Source: Synchiropus splendidus (Eukaryota; Chordata; Actinopteri; Syngnathiformes; Callionymidae). Taken from it: a stretch of 64,000 bases of DNA. This document shows, piece by piece, positions 22,392 through 32,054 of the stretch. Every line of letters starts with the position of its first letter. Within the stretch, counting starts at the first letter, position 1. Location of the stretch: assembly GCF_027744825.2 (NCBI RefSeq), contig NC_071347.1, positions 22,486,001 to 22,550,000 on the forward strand, written 5' to 3'. The notes under the pieces were generated by a model. It was not told the DNA's origin. It searched no databases and was given only the letters and a program-made list of their open reading frames with translations. The position numbers were made by a program, and so were the translations under genes.

Positions 22392-23725
22392 CTGGAAACA
22401 CAAGCCAGGAGGACTTTTCACTCCCACTGCTACTTTTCACCCAATCTTCCACCACTCCTCTTTTACTGGCACCACTCCTGCTACTGCGACTGTCCTGCCG
22501 CCAACGCTACTTAAATTCTGGTCAGGCAACGTCACTGACTACGTTTGCACCTCTGCCTCAAAAGTACGCGCTACTTGCTCCTCCATGTTCAAAGTACTAT
22601 GTGACGCTCATCTTTGCTGCTATTGTTCTTGAAGAATTCTTCAAATTTCAGGCTCAACTGCTCAGTGAAGCAACACCTTTGGCTAACCACTCCCCCGCTA
22701 CTACATTGCTTACTGATACTACAACTGATGATACTGCAACTGCTGCTGCTCATACTTCTTTCTCTACTTGGCCTACAACTTGAACCTGTACAACACGAAT
22801 GCTGCGACGAGCACGACCACTCATGCGCCCCTTTTTCTACAGCTGATGCTAACGCTGCTACTACATCAATACTTCTGCTCTTGCACTTTCTAGTACTGCC
22901 ACTAGGGATGCACCGAAAACTTCCTCCGCCGACTTCAAGCATCGAAACAACCCACTTTTCACCAAAATCCACTCGGATCCTGGCAGTAAACACACGTGAC
23001 GGAAATGCACGTGTTTTTATGTGAGAACACGTTGAGCTTTCATCTCCAGTTAGAAACATATCCATCATTCATTGTTGGATAACAAATATTCTGTTTTAAA
23101 TTTCATTATTCACATATTGTTGAAGTGTCAGTGCAGCATGAATATTTATGATTGATTTATTATTTGAAGCTTGACTTAATGACATAATACATAAATACAG
23201 TGGTACTACTTCTAAAAAAAGTTCCTATGAAATAATTATAATTTGTAAAAGTATTAAAAAAGAGATAAAAAAGAAAAAAAATGCTGGGGAAAATACAGAA
23301 ATACACAGGTATAATATCACTTTTACAGAACACATAAGAGTGTGGAACGAATATTAACGATTAATAAGCTAATTACGTGTACATTTACTGCTAATAAACA
23401 GTAATAACAGTGTGTTCAGCGGCCATTTTAGGCTGAAATATGGTCAGGCTCGACAAGACGCTTATCAGTACTTTCAAATGAGCAGTAACTGGCTGATATG
23501 CTGCTAATACACATGTGAATGAAGTAGTTTACTCGTGGTAACATGTGGTCTCTGATCTGAAGCGCATCCAACACCAGCACCCGCCCGCTGACTTGAGAGG
23601 CGCCCGGACGCTCACGGAACAAGACAAGATAATGAGATTTCCCCCGGACGTCCAGCGGGCGAGGTGAGCGCGGAGGACGCAGGTGGAAATCTCCCGTAAC
23701 CACCCCGAATACTTCAGCCACTCAC
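22392..23725 (-). other. ntrk3: ntrk3 intron between stalk and transmembrane exons
   Basis: 1.3 kb. The first third (22,420-22,880) is a degenerate 'ctactg/cactcct' trinucleotide-like repeat that leaves several frames open. 23,040-23,400 is AT-rich. No exon or other gene was recognised. Confidence 0.7.
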
Positions 23726-23769
23726 CCCAAAGGTGTCCTCGGGTTTGGGCGTCTCAGCGGTGGGAGTCT
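23726..23769 (-). CDS. ntrk3: ntrk3 exon: extracellular stalk
   Basis: A 44-base exon encodes the extracellular linker between the second Ig domain and the membrane: TPTAETPKPEDTFG, rich in Thr, Pro and Glu. The acceptor is 'ctctcacag' and the donor 'gggtgagtgg', split after GGG so that the next exon starts in phase 0. The KPEDTFG end matches the family's stalk (KPEEDTFG in mammals as I remember it). The first two bases complete a Glu codon whose first base comes either from the 21-base microexon at 24,033-24,053 or, if that is skipped, from the Ig exon at 25,304-25,487. Either splice keeps the frame. Ser/Thr/Pro-rich stalks are often O-glycosylated; that is inference here. Confidence 0.9.
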
Positions 23770-24032
23770 CTGTGAGAGGAAGAACACGGTTACAGGCCGT
23801 CACCACAGCATCGCTTGCACCAGGACCTCAGTCAATGGAGCCACTGCAGAGTCTATTTCTACACCGCCAAGCGCCGGCGTATCATTAAGGTATCACCATC
23901 ATAATCGTATCAAGAGGATAAAGGCGCAGGATTACTGCGCGACATTGCATCATCATTAGCTGCAGCTGCTGCTGGGCTCAGTCAGAGCTTCTGCTGGTGA
24001 CGTCTATGGAAAGAGGAAGGAATCCCACTCAC

Positions 24033-24053
24033 CGTCGCTGTAATCCTCGACAC
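24033..24053 (-). CDS. ntrk3: ntrk3 21-base microexon in the extracellular stalk
   Basis: A 21-base exon candidate sits between 'gttacag' and 'gtgagtgg', both good splice signals. It is phase 1 in and phase 1 out, and adds V-E-D-Y-S-D plus split codons. Its first two bases complete a Gly codon from the Ig exon (PFEG), and its last base opens the Glu codon finished by the next exon (ETPTAE). The joined peptide reads PFEGVEDYSDETPTAE with no stop. Because 21 is a multiple of 3 and both phases are 1, skipping it leaves PFEETPTAE in frame, so it is a natural cassette exon. Trk genes are known for small alternatively spliced exons in this stalk (the six-residue insert of TrkA). The call rests on splice signals, phase and position, not on sequence identity. 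Confidence 0.78.
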
Positions 24054-25303
24054 CTGTAACACCAGACGAGGAAACGTGAGCCATCACGACGTTCCTCTGC
24101 TGATCATGTCCGACCCCCACGGTGTGTCGCAAACAGTCTTCATTGTGTCGCCCGTTTCTCAGTTTCGTTCGGCTTAGTCTTTTGCCAGACTTCAGTCTTG
24201 GTCTCAGTCACATTCATTCACATATCATTTTTGTTGTTAGCGTTAATGTTGTCGTTAGTCGTGTTTTAGTCGAGCAAACGTCACAACAATTTAGTCTAGT
24301 TTGAGTCAAAAGAAAACAATTTCAGTTGAGTTTTAGTCAAAACATTTTAGTCATTCTTTTCATGGCAGAAATACTTATATTATATATATAATGTCCCACA
24401 GCTAAAATACTGACTCAAAATCTGGAATACTAAGCCTCCAGAATAAAGCGAATGGATGAATCTTTAATGCAGATTTAGTGTTTCGATGGTGGACTCAATA
24501 TGTATTCATCACCTGTACATACATTTTATATTTATTAGAAACACCAACAAAGTATAACTGGCATTAAACTATATAAACTTTACTGCTATACTTTTGTAGT
24601 TAAGCATCAACACAAATACAAGCTTAAAATGCAGGATTTCCACCAGGATTTTTTTGAATCCCCATCAAATAAGTAGATAAATGAAACCGAAACGGAAAGC
24701 CGCCAAAGAAGCTCTTCATTGACAACAATAACAGTAGTTTTGAGTCATGAGAGCTAAGGCTCGCTCCAGTCTGCAGCCGTCCGTCTCTTCATTTGTCCAG
24801 GTGGATGTGACACTTTAGCTCCGCGAGCAGCGGATGAATTCCCGTCATTTAGTGATGTTTCTTTCGGGATTTCCCGTTAAATGGAAGCTGAAATGTTCAG
24901 CTCCCTAATGCATGAAGTGTTTTCCGCTTGTTTCAATGTTTCCGCTTTGTTTTAAGTCATTTCATCGCGTGAGATTTCCTCTTTAATAAAGCGATGTTAT
25001 TCTATGTTATTCTGCAGCCCTGCGGCTCCAGTGTTCGTGGTCATCCTTCCGAGTGCAGTTCTGTTTGCAGCCACAGGGGGCGCAGCACCAGGACACCAAA
25101 CTGGAGGAGACTTCTGCTGGGTGTTGTTGCGCTTCGTCTTCTATGGTTTTTGAATTTCCTTGAAAACGTTTATTCTTGTTGTCATTGGCAGACTATAACG
25201 TGGATTCACTCACTTTTCGTCAGCGTTATTATCGCCCCGGTGTCGTCGGTCATTGACCAACATATTCGGTCCGAGTCCAAACCCCAAACCCAGCCGGAGT
25301 TAC
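24054..25303 (-). other. ntrk3: ntrk3 intron between second Ig half and microexon
   Basis: 1.25 kb. 24,150-24,380 carries 'tttagtc' and 'gtctcagtc' words related to the guide-word minisatellite. 24,380-24,690 is AT-rich. 24,690-25,012 is a dispersed element shared with 54,585-54,880. Confidence 0.7.
24690..25012. mobile_element. Dispersed element shared with 54,585-54,880, copy 1
   Basis: 'cgtccgtctcttcatttgtcc' here parallels 'cgctccgtctgctcatctgtc' near 54,680. 'gcgtgagatttcctctttaa' parallels 'cacgtgagatttcatcatta' near 54,840. Other shared words fall in the same order. The likely class is a non-autonomous DNA element, by inference. Confidence 0.5.
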
Positions 25304-25487
25304 CTTCGAAGGGCATGTCCAGGAAGTGGCCGTACACGGTGGCGTTGACTGAGCCCAGGTAGTTGGACGCCTCCAGGGTGTAGTTGCCGTTGTTGTAGTG
25401 CGTGGGGTTTATGAAGGTGAGGCAGCCCTCGATGTAGTCCTGGTAGGTGTCCATGTCTGGACGCAGGTACTCGGTGTGGGAGATCTC
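25304..25487 (-). CDS. ntrk3: ntrk3 exon: second Ig domain, C-terminal half
   Basis: A 184-base exon, phase 0 in ('gactggtgtgcag' acceptor), phase 1 out ('ttcgaag|gtaact'). It encodes the second half of the membrane-proximal Ig-C2 domain, which in Trk receptors is the main neurotrophin-binding surface. Visible marks are EGCLTFINPTHYNNGNYTLEA, with the second conserved cysteine of the domain (EGC), and the NYT and NAT N-glycosylation sequons. The N-terminal part (EISHTEYLRPDMDTYQDY) is diverged from mammalian TrkC but keeps the same length between the HN of the previous exon and the cysteine. An acceptor a few codons further upstream would add residues in the same frame, but this one preserves the family length. 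Confidence 0.95.
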
Positions 25488-25594
25488 CTGCACACCAGTC
25501 ACCACACTCTCCGTTGGTTATGTGGCTGTACAGGCCTCTCTAGAGCAGCCAAACATGCCTGCGCCGGAGCGCGCCCCCCCAGCACCACACGCAC

Positions 25595-25707
25595 CTTGTA
25601 GTTGTGAAACCAGCGCAAGGTGGGGTGCGGGGACCCTCGCACGGTGAACTCGATGCAGGTGTCATGGCGCCGCTCCGGCTCCTTCAGCTTCACAATGACG
25701 GGAGAAA
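25595..25707 (-). CDS. ntrk3: ntrk3 exon: second Ig domain, N-terminal half
   Basis: A 113-base exon, phase 1 in ('gtgtcctcag' acceptor) and phase 0 out ('aactacaag|gtgcgtg'). It encodes SPVIVKLKEPERRHDTCIEF followed by TVRGSPHPTLRWFHNYK, the first half of the ligand-binding Ig-C2 domain. The cysteine of DTCIEF should pair with that of EGC on the next exon, on adjacent strands as in other Trk receptors. TLRWFHN carries the conserved core tryptophan. The two halves of this domain are separated by only 107 bases of intron, the shortest intron in the window. Confidence 0.97.
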
Positions 25708-27565
25708 CTGAGGACACAGAGAACAAGAGGCCATTGTTGGCCGGCTGATCTGCGGCTGGGAAGAAACGGAAAATGGATCTGATTGTGTTCCTCTGGCTGC
25801 ACTGCGGTGAAGGAGAGGACAGCGAGCGGCAATTGTCATTTTAATTTGATGGTCTTATCACAGTCGGCTCAGATGGATGTGAAGTGTGTGTGTGTTGGCT
25901 GAACAAGTGAAACCCATGGCAAACACCACGCTGTCATCGTCTCACTGTCACTGGCTCCACAACACCCTCCAACAAACCGACGCTGAGGAGTGATTCAGTC
26001 AGAGGCGCCGGTTCATCACCGAGCGAAGGACGAATTCAAGATGAAGCTCCTCGCAGCGGACGCCATGTTGGCCTCGTTCGACCCGCGAAGAGTCACATGA
26101 CCACATCTCAGCTCCTGCGCGCCCTCAAACATCCAGCCAGTAACAAGCGGACGAGAGAGCCACGATCACTGTGTAGCTTTAGTGTTCTATCGCGAAAGCA
26201 CCTCAGTGCACTCCACCAAAGGATCAAAACACGGCCGCACTCCTCCTCTGTCGCCCTAAAAAAAAGAACAGAGCCAAGTCCTGTCGTTTGTCCACAAATC
26301 ACGCTCAAAGAAGCAGAGATTTGGCGAACGTTAGAGTGAGCAATTGAGCTGGTTAGAGTTTTGGTTGAGTGGTTTCGCCTTTCTAAACTGCGATTGTGGC
26401 CACACGGTGGGGCGCAGACGCATGAAAATCTCCAGTTCTGTAGTCACACTTGTCTTCTCTCCTGAAATGTGCTCAGAATTACTGTAGCACTTTCCCAATT
26501 TGCATGAGAGTCGCGGAAGCGCGACAATCGTCGATCCGGCCCTATTACAAATGCATCGACGCAGCCAGGCTGCTTTCGCGAAAATCACGGCAAAGTTACT
26601 CATGTTCAACTCGCCATCCTGGCTAAACTGTAGACACACGGAGTTGGGCTCAGGTACAGGCGTGAGCTATATATGTATGTATATATCATCTATATATCAT
26701 CTGAACAGTTTTTAAATAAGTGAATGTTTCATGTTTGTTAGCTAGTCTTTTAATTTTGCTGTTTTCTATTCCAAACATCTCAGTATCAAAAACGCGTTCC
26801 ACTCTCTTCAGTCTATTCTGTTATTATCTCTCACAACACCAGCGTCCTCCATGCTGCGTTCAAGTCCTGCTGAGTCCTTTCTTCGACGGCTGCATTCATC
26901 TGCTTATATTTAAAGAAAGGAATCCGAGGGGGAGCGTCGGAATTATTCAAAAAAAAAAAAAAAAAAAACGTCGGCAGCGTTCTGAAGTGGAAAGTCACAT
27001 TCAATAGACGGTATTCAAATTGCGTTCCAGCTGTTTTACTATTCCTCAAATGAAGGCTGTTCCCACTAGCGCCGCGCTCCTTTTAGCTGCGGCGCTCAAA
27101 CAGCGAGTGTGAGTTTCCTCCTGAAGTCACACGCTTGTTTGTAATCTGTAACCATCGAATGGAGTCGACGTCGTGTATTTATCACAATATGTTTTCAGCC
27201 GCGGCGAGGCTGGCGCCGAACCCTATTGTAAATGTGATTTGCTATTATTTCCACATCTCATATTAAATCTGTCGATGTGCAGTTGGGCTAAGAGCCTGAG
27301 GAGCAGATAAATGGGGAGCGGCGAGAGGGTGGGGGGGGCGGCGGCGCGGCGTGATAACAGACGGGACTCATGAAGAGGAGACGCGCGAGTCCAGGTCGAT
27401 AAAGAAATTACGCTGAGACGGTTAGAGACGACAAACACGGCATGAATACGTGTAGTCAGGGGGGAAATTAGCGAGGTTCGCAGGCGGGCAAAATCCCCAG
27501 TCTGGCGACGGGTTTCATTCACTCTGACATGAGCTGACGTTGGCTTGTCGGACTTTCATTCAATT

Positions 27566-28780
27566 CCAATCTTACAATAATTCACAGGATATTCTTTATT
27601 TCAGAGGTTTTTCAACTGAGCTAACTCGTGTGTGTCCATCAACCAGCGCAATACCAGCGACCGACACTAGATGGCGAGGTCAAATGAGGTCCTCAAGTGT
27701 GAGTGAGTGTCAGTCAAAAAACGCAGCGTATTCCGGTAAAGACTTTTTTTTAACATTGTATAAAATGATATTTATGTTGAAATACAAGCGTCATTTATCA
27801 TACCATTAAATTCACACTTTATTGACTACATTTATTTTATTTAGTTTTTATTTTTTGCAATCTGTGAGAGAACTTCTTTGTGTTTTTGCTTTCAGAGAAA
27901 TGTAATTCATTTGAATGGTGAATGGCTCTTTTATAACTTTTAATCGATTATACATCAACACATGACATTTTAGTTTAATTTACAGCCTGAATTTCTTTTG
28001 CATTTATTATAAGCTTTTTTTCCAGTCATCACACATGTTGCAATGGGATTTTTTATCCGGAGAAAACACGTTTTCACAAGTGAAGTTAGTTTGGCCTTAA
28101 TATAAAGTCCTTGTTTTCTCTCTCTGCCGAATAATTCTTTACACATTATTTCAATTTTACAATAACCCAGCAGCAGAACAGGTTATCCTTTATTATATCA
28201 TACTTTCAGAGGTTTTTCAACTGAGCCAACACATGTGCGTCCATCAACCAGCGCAATTCCAGTGACCGACACTAGATGGCGAGGTCAATCCTTGTGAGTG
28301 AGATTTTTCGTCAGCCAAAACAAAACATTTGTGTCAGACGTCAAGGTTTACATAAACTAGAAGTAGCTCCATAAAGAATTTATTTTTGATAGCTGCTTCT
28401 GTTGAAACATTGTATATAATTATATTTATATTTGCCTACAAGCATCATGAATCATTCAATGGAATAATGGAATTATGAATCACTACATTTATTTCGTGTC
28501 ATTTTTGGCAACCTAGGAGTGAACTTATTAGTGCATTTTTTAATGTTTGTTATTTTTAATATTTGCATTAATAGTATTTTACAATAGCTCCGCAGCAGAA
28601 CATTGACAGGATAGTCTTTATTTTTTGATACTTTTAAAGGTTCGAGGCTAACACATGTGCGTCCATCAACCAGCGCAATACCAGCGACCGACACTAGATG
28701 GCGACGTCAAATGAGGATGAGGTCCTCATGTGTGAGATTCTTCAGCAGCCAGACCTCAACCAGACATTTGCCTCAGACTG
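27566..28780. repeat. Triplicated block carrying a CTCF-like core
   Basis: Three copies of a segment with 'ttacaata', 'tctttatt', 'catcaaccagcgcaat', 'gcgaccgacactagatggcg' and 'gaggtcctca', at about 27,566-27,705, 28,152-28,310 and 28,568-28,780. The 'acactagatggcga' cores start at 27,664, 28,269 and 28,691 (steps 605 and 422). The AT-rich spacers are also related ('catttatttc', 'acattgtat', 'aagc(g/a)tcat'). Confidence 0.9.
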
Positions 28781-28812
28781 GGTTGAAGAAACTATGAAGC
28801 AAAGACAAAAGC

Positions 28813-28876
28813 AGAGGGCCGGAATCGAACCGCCAACCCTGCTGCTGCGAGGCGGCAGCTAGCTAGAGCGCGTGCC
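28813..28876 (-). repeat. tRNA-like (B-box) SINE or repeat fragment
   Basis: On the minus strand 'ggttcgattcc' (28,821-28,831) is an exact RNA polymerase III B box of the tRNA T-loop type, preceded by 'gccgcctcgcagcagcaggg'. The acceptor stem and D-arm do not fold, so this is a tRNA-derived repeat, not a tRNA gene. Similar 'cctcgcagca...ggttcgattcc' strings are, as I recall, widespread in fish genomes. Confidence 0.45.
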
Positions 28877-29029
28877 GTGAAGTGGACTCCCATTTTCCAC
28901 CACTCTTCCAGCGGCCTGCCTCTGCTCCCACACCAGAGATGCAGATGTACGGCATGTCACCATCCCTCCCCCGAACATCTCGCCGTCTTCTCCGCCGACT
29001 TGGCTTCCTCACATTGGTATTCAGCTGAG

Positions 29030-29150
29030 GTCAGCGCGGCGGCGCTCCGGCCCGGCTCATTTGCATTTCACAGCATTATTCATGAGGCCTCTGTTTGACA
29101 CAAAATCTGCCAGCAGCCTCTTTTATAGGTCGCGTGAGAGTAAACACAAT
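29030..29150. promoter_or_regulatory. Candidate enhancer segment with POU octamer
   Basis: A perfect octamer 'atttgcat' (29,059-29,066) lies beside 'attattcatgag' in non-repetitive sequence within the intron between the Ig domains. This is motif evidence only. Confidence 0.2.
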
Positions 29151-29261
29151 AAAGCCGAGCGTAAATATGAAGCGGCGGAGTGAGAGTGGAGGTCACCGTT
29201 GTAATGAAGACGGATGGGAGCGTTTAGCGCCATGAAAACACTAATAAGTGCCTTCCTACTA

Positions 29262-29267
29262 TCAAGA

Positions 29268-29310
<43 letters not shown>

Positions 29311-29480
29311 GGTCACACTGGGGAGGGCCAAGTCTTGACAAGACACCTCCTTGTGAGGACACTTTGGCCTGTCCTCACAAGGTTGAGAGGGTTAACACCT
29401 CAGCAAAAGTAGCTCAGTACAAGTGGGTGCAACTTTGGTTCAGAGTCCTGCTTCAGGTGGGCCATGTGTTTTTGGTGCCT
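29262..29480 (+). repeat. GGGGACC/(CA)n dispersed repeat, copy C
   Basis: Begins with (TG)n at about 29,271-29,308, then 'gggtcacactggggagggcc', 'ttgacaagacacctccttgt', 'cctcacaaggttgag', 'ggttcagagtcctgcttcagg' and 'gccatgtgttt'. Same orientation as copies A, D, E and F. Confidence 0.75.
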
Positions 29481-29614
29481 GATGATCAAGATCAAGATTT
29501 TTAAAAATATTTTAAAAGAATATCTTCAGAATTGGAATTCAAAGAAAAAAATGAAATAACACAAGATTTATTCTGTATTCAACATTGTTTTTTTTTCGTT
29601 GATCCAAAACACAC

Positions 29615-29880
29615 CTGTGTGTGTACATGTAATCATATTCTTGTGTCTTGTGTGGACCAATCTTTGACAAGACACTGATCTTTATGAGGACATTTTGCCT
29701 TGTGCCGGTCCACATAGAGTTTTGAGGGTGAAAACCTCTGAATAACTGTGTGATTCTGACTGGGTTCCAGTCTGGTTCAGAGTCTTGGTTCAGGTTAGTG
29801 TTTTGGATGGTTTAGGGGGAGAGGCTGGGGAAAGGGTGGTGGCCAGAAGAGGTCCCCACAAGGATAGAAATAGATAGAAA
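29615..29880 (+). repeat. GGGGACC/(CA)n dispersed repeat, copy D
   Basis: Contains 'tgtgtggaccaatctttgac', 'aagacactgatc', 'gtctggttcagagtcttggt', 'aggctggggaaagggtggtg' and 'aggtccccacaaggatag'. It is followed immediately by copy E. Confidence 0.75.
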
Positions 29881-29894
29881 TGTGTGTGTTTTTG

Positions 29895-30039
29895 CACATG
29901 TGTGTGTCTGTGCAAACTTGAATAGCTATACGCGTGGGACCAATTCTTGGTAGCACACCGCAGGGTTCCAGTTTGGTTCAGAGGCTGGGGAAAGGGTGGT
30001 GGCCATGAGAGGTCCCCACAAGGATAGAGAGCTGAACGC

Positions 30040-30098
<59 letters not shown>
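29895..30098 (+). repeat. GGGGACC/(CA)n dispersed repeat, copy E, ending at the ntrk3 donor
   Basis: Contains 'gggaccaattcttgg', 'agcacaccg', 'ggttcagaggctggggaaag' and 'gaggtccccacaaggataga', then 28 uninterrupted TG units (30,042-30,097). The TG tract stops six bases short of the last exon base (30,104); on the sense strand it reads exon|gtgagta(ca)n. Confidence 0.8.
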
Positions 30099-30100
<2 letters not shown>

Positions 30101-30103
30101 CAC

Positions 30104-30248
30104 AGTGGACCGTCAGCTGGATGGAAGCGTTGGTCATGCCCACCATGTTGGTCGCGGTGCAAGTCAGAAGGAAGCTGTTGTCGTCCCGACTCACGTTGAC
30201 CAGGGTGATGTTGATGGAGTGGATGCTGTTGTTGTTGTAAACCTTGGC
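30104..30248 (-). CDS. ntrk3: ntrk3 exon: first Ig domain, C-terminal half
   Basis: A 145-base exon, phase 0 in ('ccccctgcag' acceptor), phase 1 out ('gtccact|gtgagtac'). It encodes AKVYNNNSIHSINITLVNVS, then RDDNSFLLTCTATNMVGM, then TNASIQLTVH: the second half of the first Ig-C2 domain, with the conserved cysteine of LTC and four sequons (NNS, NIT, NVS, NAS). The 5' splice site is followed within seven bases by a long (CA)n tract in the sense direction (30,042-30,097), which places a simple repeat right against the donor. On the other side, the acceptor CTGCAG is embedded in a CTCF-like motif on the plus strand (30,248-30,261). Confidence 0.96.
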
Positions 30249-30261
30249 CTGCAGGGGGCGC
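30248..30261 (+). promoter_or_regulatory. CTCF-like motif overlapping an ntrk3 splice acceptor
   Basis: 'cctgcagggggcgc' matches the vertebrate CTCF core consensus CCASYAGRKGGCRS at 13 of 14 positions. It overlaps the CTGCAG acceptor of the exon at 30,104-30,248. The identical 14-mer occurs on the other strand at 47,959-47,972. Occupancy is unknown. Confidence 0.35.
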
Positions 30262-30948
30262 AGGAGACGGCAGGTTATCGGCCGAGGTTTGGATCAGTGG
30301 AAGTCAAGGCCAGCAGAGGAGCCTCTCCTGCTCAGAAGCTCCTCCATCTCCACAACTGCGGTGAGTGGAGGTTCTACTCTGAGTCTCTCCTGGATGACGG
30401 AGCCGCTACCGCTAATGGTAGGTTCACAACAAATGCTAGCTGTGCGCTAATAGCAACATATTTACATGAAAGGTCAAAGTTCAGACGCGTTAAGGGGGTC
30501 GCCGCTTCACACTAAATCCGACTTGGTTCCAGCCAAGCGACTCCCCCCGCCTCTCAAGTCAGGTGAGAGAAGTAGGTGAGTCAGCTGGGGGCGGAGCTAA
30601 AGTCAGAGGGCAGCAAAAAATCTGGGCTCTGATTGGCTTGCGCCGCGGCTCGTTGCCAGAGTTCAGATGTTTCAACGTCATGTGACCCAATTGTTTCTGA
30701 CTCGGGTGCGAGTGCGGGGAAGCGGACGCCCCAGGAAGAGTCCCCCTGGACCGGACCTCGATGCTTCCTCTCCTCCACACTGAGGCCTTTGAGTTGATAA
30801 ACGCTCTCATCGCTGTGCAACACGGCTTCAGCTGGAAGTCAAGTTTCCATGGCGATGCTGCCGACGTGCGAGATGACTCCGACACCCCGGTCTATTTTGA
30901 GGAAGCAGCTTGCTCACATCAGCCCCTCCCTCCCGAGTCAGGACCCAC
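30249..30948 (-). other. ntrk3: ntrk3 intron inside the first Ig domain
   Basis: 700 bases of unique, moderately GC-rich sequence. Apart from the CTCF-like motif at its 3' end (30,248-30,261) I see nothing specific in it. Confidence 0.75.
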
Positions 30949-31091
30949 CTCCTGCGAGTCGAAGGTGCGCAGGCCGTTGACAGGCCAGTCCACGTCGGGC
31001 AGCGGGGAGCCCGAGCCGTTACAGGTCGCCGTGACTCGGTCGCCCTCCACCACCGTGAGGTTGCTGTGGCTCACGCTGATCTCTGGAAGGT
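30949..31091 (-). CDS. ntrk3: ntrk3 exon: first Ig domain, N-terminal half
   Basis: A 143-base exon, phase 1 in ('cttcctctccag' acceptor), phase 0 out ('cgcaggag|gtgggtcc'). It encodes LPEISVSHSNLTVVEGDRV, then TATCNGSGSPLPDVDW, then PVNGLRTFDSQE. The TATC cysteine pairs with the LTC cysteine of the following exon, and DVDW carries the core tryptophan. Sequons NLT and NGS are present. The wording is close to TrkC (DLPEISVSH and CNGSGSPLPDVDW are shared with the mammalian protein as I recall it). The first two bases complete the Asp codon begun after NISNC on the cysteine-cap exon. Confidence 0.97.
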
Positions 31092-31899
31092 CTGGAGAGG
31101 AAGAGGTGGTCAGAGAGAGCGAGCAAGGCACCGCAGACGCTTCTGACACCCAGAAGAACAACACCTCACTGGAGCCTCAGGAGGAGCTTCTGAGTGAATT
31201 AGAACAAATGAGACCTGATGATGAAGATAAAGCAAGAATACTTTCAGAAAACAAATGAAGAGAAAAACCTTAAACAACGCAATATTTATTTCGGTATTTT
31301 AGACCAAGTTAAAACAATATTCAACATACTTTTTTTTTCTTTTGAAGGAAAATATTTTATTAATAATAAATATTTTATTGAAATGTATTTATTTCTTTAA
31401 TATTGTTATTTATCTGTTTTAAAATATATGTTTTTATACTCAGTGAAATGCAGGATGTCATACAATGCGAAAATAATAGTTAAATAAATTATAATAATAG
31501 TTAAAACTGTTGGTGTAATGACATCTAAATTTGTACATAAGTGTTTTTACACTTTGTGACAAAATGTTTTATCGTTTTTTAAATAAATCAAATATAAAAT
31601 ATTTTCGTGACATGTAATTCGTTTGAAAATGCAAATGCCGATAGGCTCTTAAAATCATTTGAATGCACAAATACAGCAATGTCATTTTCTATTCTATGAA
31701 TTCTAGTCTCTTTTTCCTCAGGCACCAAACCTGTTTTTTTCTCCAAGAGAAAACACGTTTTCACGAATGACCTCAGACTACACGGGTTTTGCGCCTCTCT
31801 CTGGGACGGATTCTTCACGTCTTGAGACTCCAGGATCTGGCTGCTGTGGAGGAGCGGTGAGAGGGAGCTGCTGCGTACGTCTGCAGTGTTTCCACTCAC
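31092..31899 (-). other. ntrk3: ntrk3 intron between cysteine cap and first Ig exon
   Basis: 808 bases, AT-rich from 31,250 to 31,760. The stretch around 31,610-31,770 ('acatgtaattcgtttgaa', 'gagaaaacacgttttcac') resembles 27,895-28,085 in the triplicated block, so it is probably a copy of the same AT-rich dispersed sequence. Confidence 0.65.
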
Positions 31900-32054
31900 C
31901 ACAGTTGCTGATGTTCATGTCCAGCAGCAGCGTCCTCTTGTAGCCCACTGCACAGTAGAGCTGTTGTCCTCTCAGCCCCGCCTCCCCGCGCTGTTGCCAT
32001 AGCTGCAGCCAGCGGATCTCACAGCCGCAGTCAAACACCACGTCCTCTAGATGA
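31900..32054 (-). CDS. ntrk3: ntrk3 exon: LRR C-terminal cysteine cap
   Basis: A 155-base exon, phase 2 in ('ttgtctgcag' acceptor), phase 1 out ('aactgtg|gtgagtgg'). It encodes HLEDVVFDCGCEIRWLQLWQ, then a diverged middle, then LYCAVG and LDMNISNC: the cysteine-rich cap that closes the leucine-rich repeat array next to the first Ig domain. The four cysteines (CGC, LYC, SNC) match the family spacing, and CEIRWLQLWQ matches CDIRWMQLWQ of mammalian TrkC. The exon joins in frame to the LRR exon 9.6 kb upstream (VEL|HLED). Confidence 0.95.

Larger units (their letters stand above)
25708..30103 (-). other. ntrk3: ntrk3 intron between the two Ig domains
   Basis: 4.4 kb. 25,740-27,540 is mostly unique, with a 20-base poly(A) at about 26,949. 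27,566-28,780 is a triplicated block. 28,813-28,876 carries a tRNA-like B box. 28,880-29,220 is unique and GC-rich, with a perfect POU octamer. 29,262-30,098 is filled by three copies of the GGGGACC/(CA)n repeat, the last one touching the splice donor. Confidence 0.75.

Noticed and set aside
22589..23068. A 159-codon minus-strand frame and a 136-codon plus-strand frame
   Set aside because: Both come from a degenerate trinucleotide-rich stretch inside an ntrk3 intron; no domain and no splice support.
28813..28876. A tRNA gene on minus (exact B box)
   Set aside because: No acceptor stem or D-arm can be formed; it fits a tRNA-derived repeat fragment.
30559..30885. 108-codon minus-strand frame as an extra ntrk3 exon
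   Set aside because: It does not resemble any Trk segment, and the flanking Ig halves already join in phase without it.
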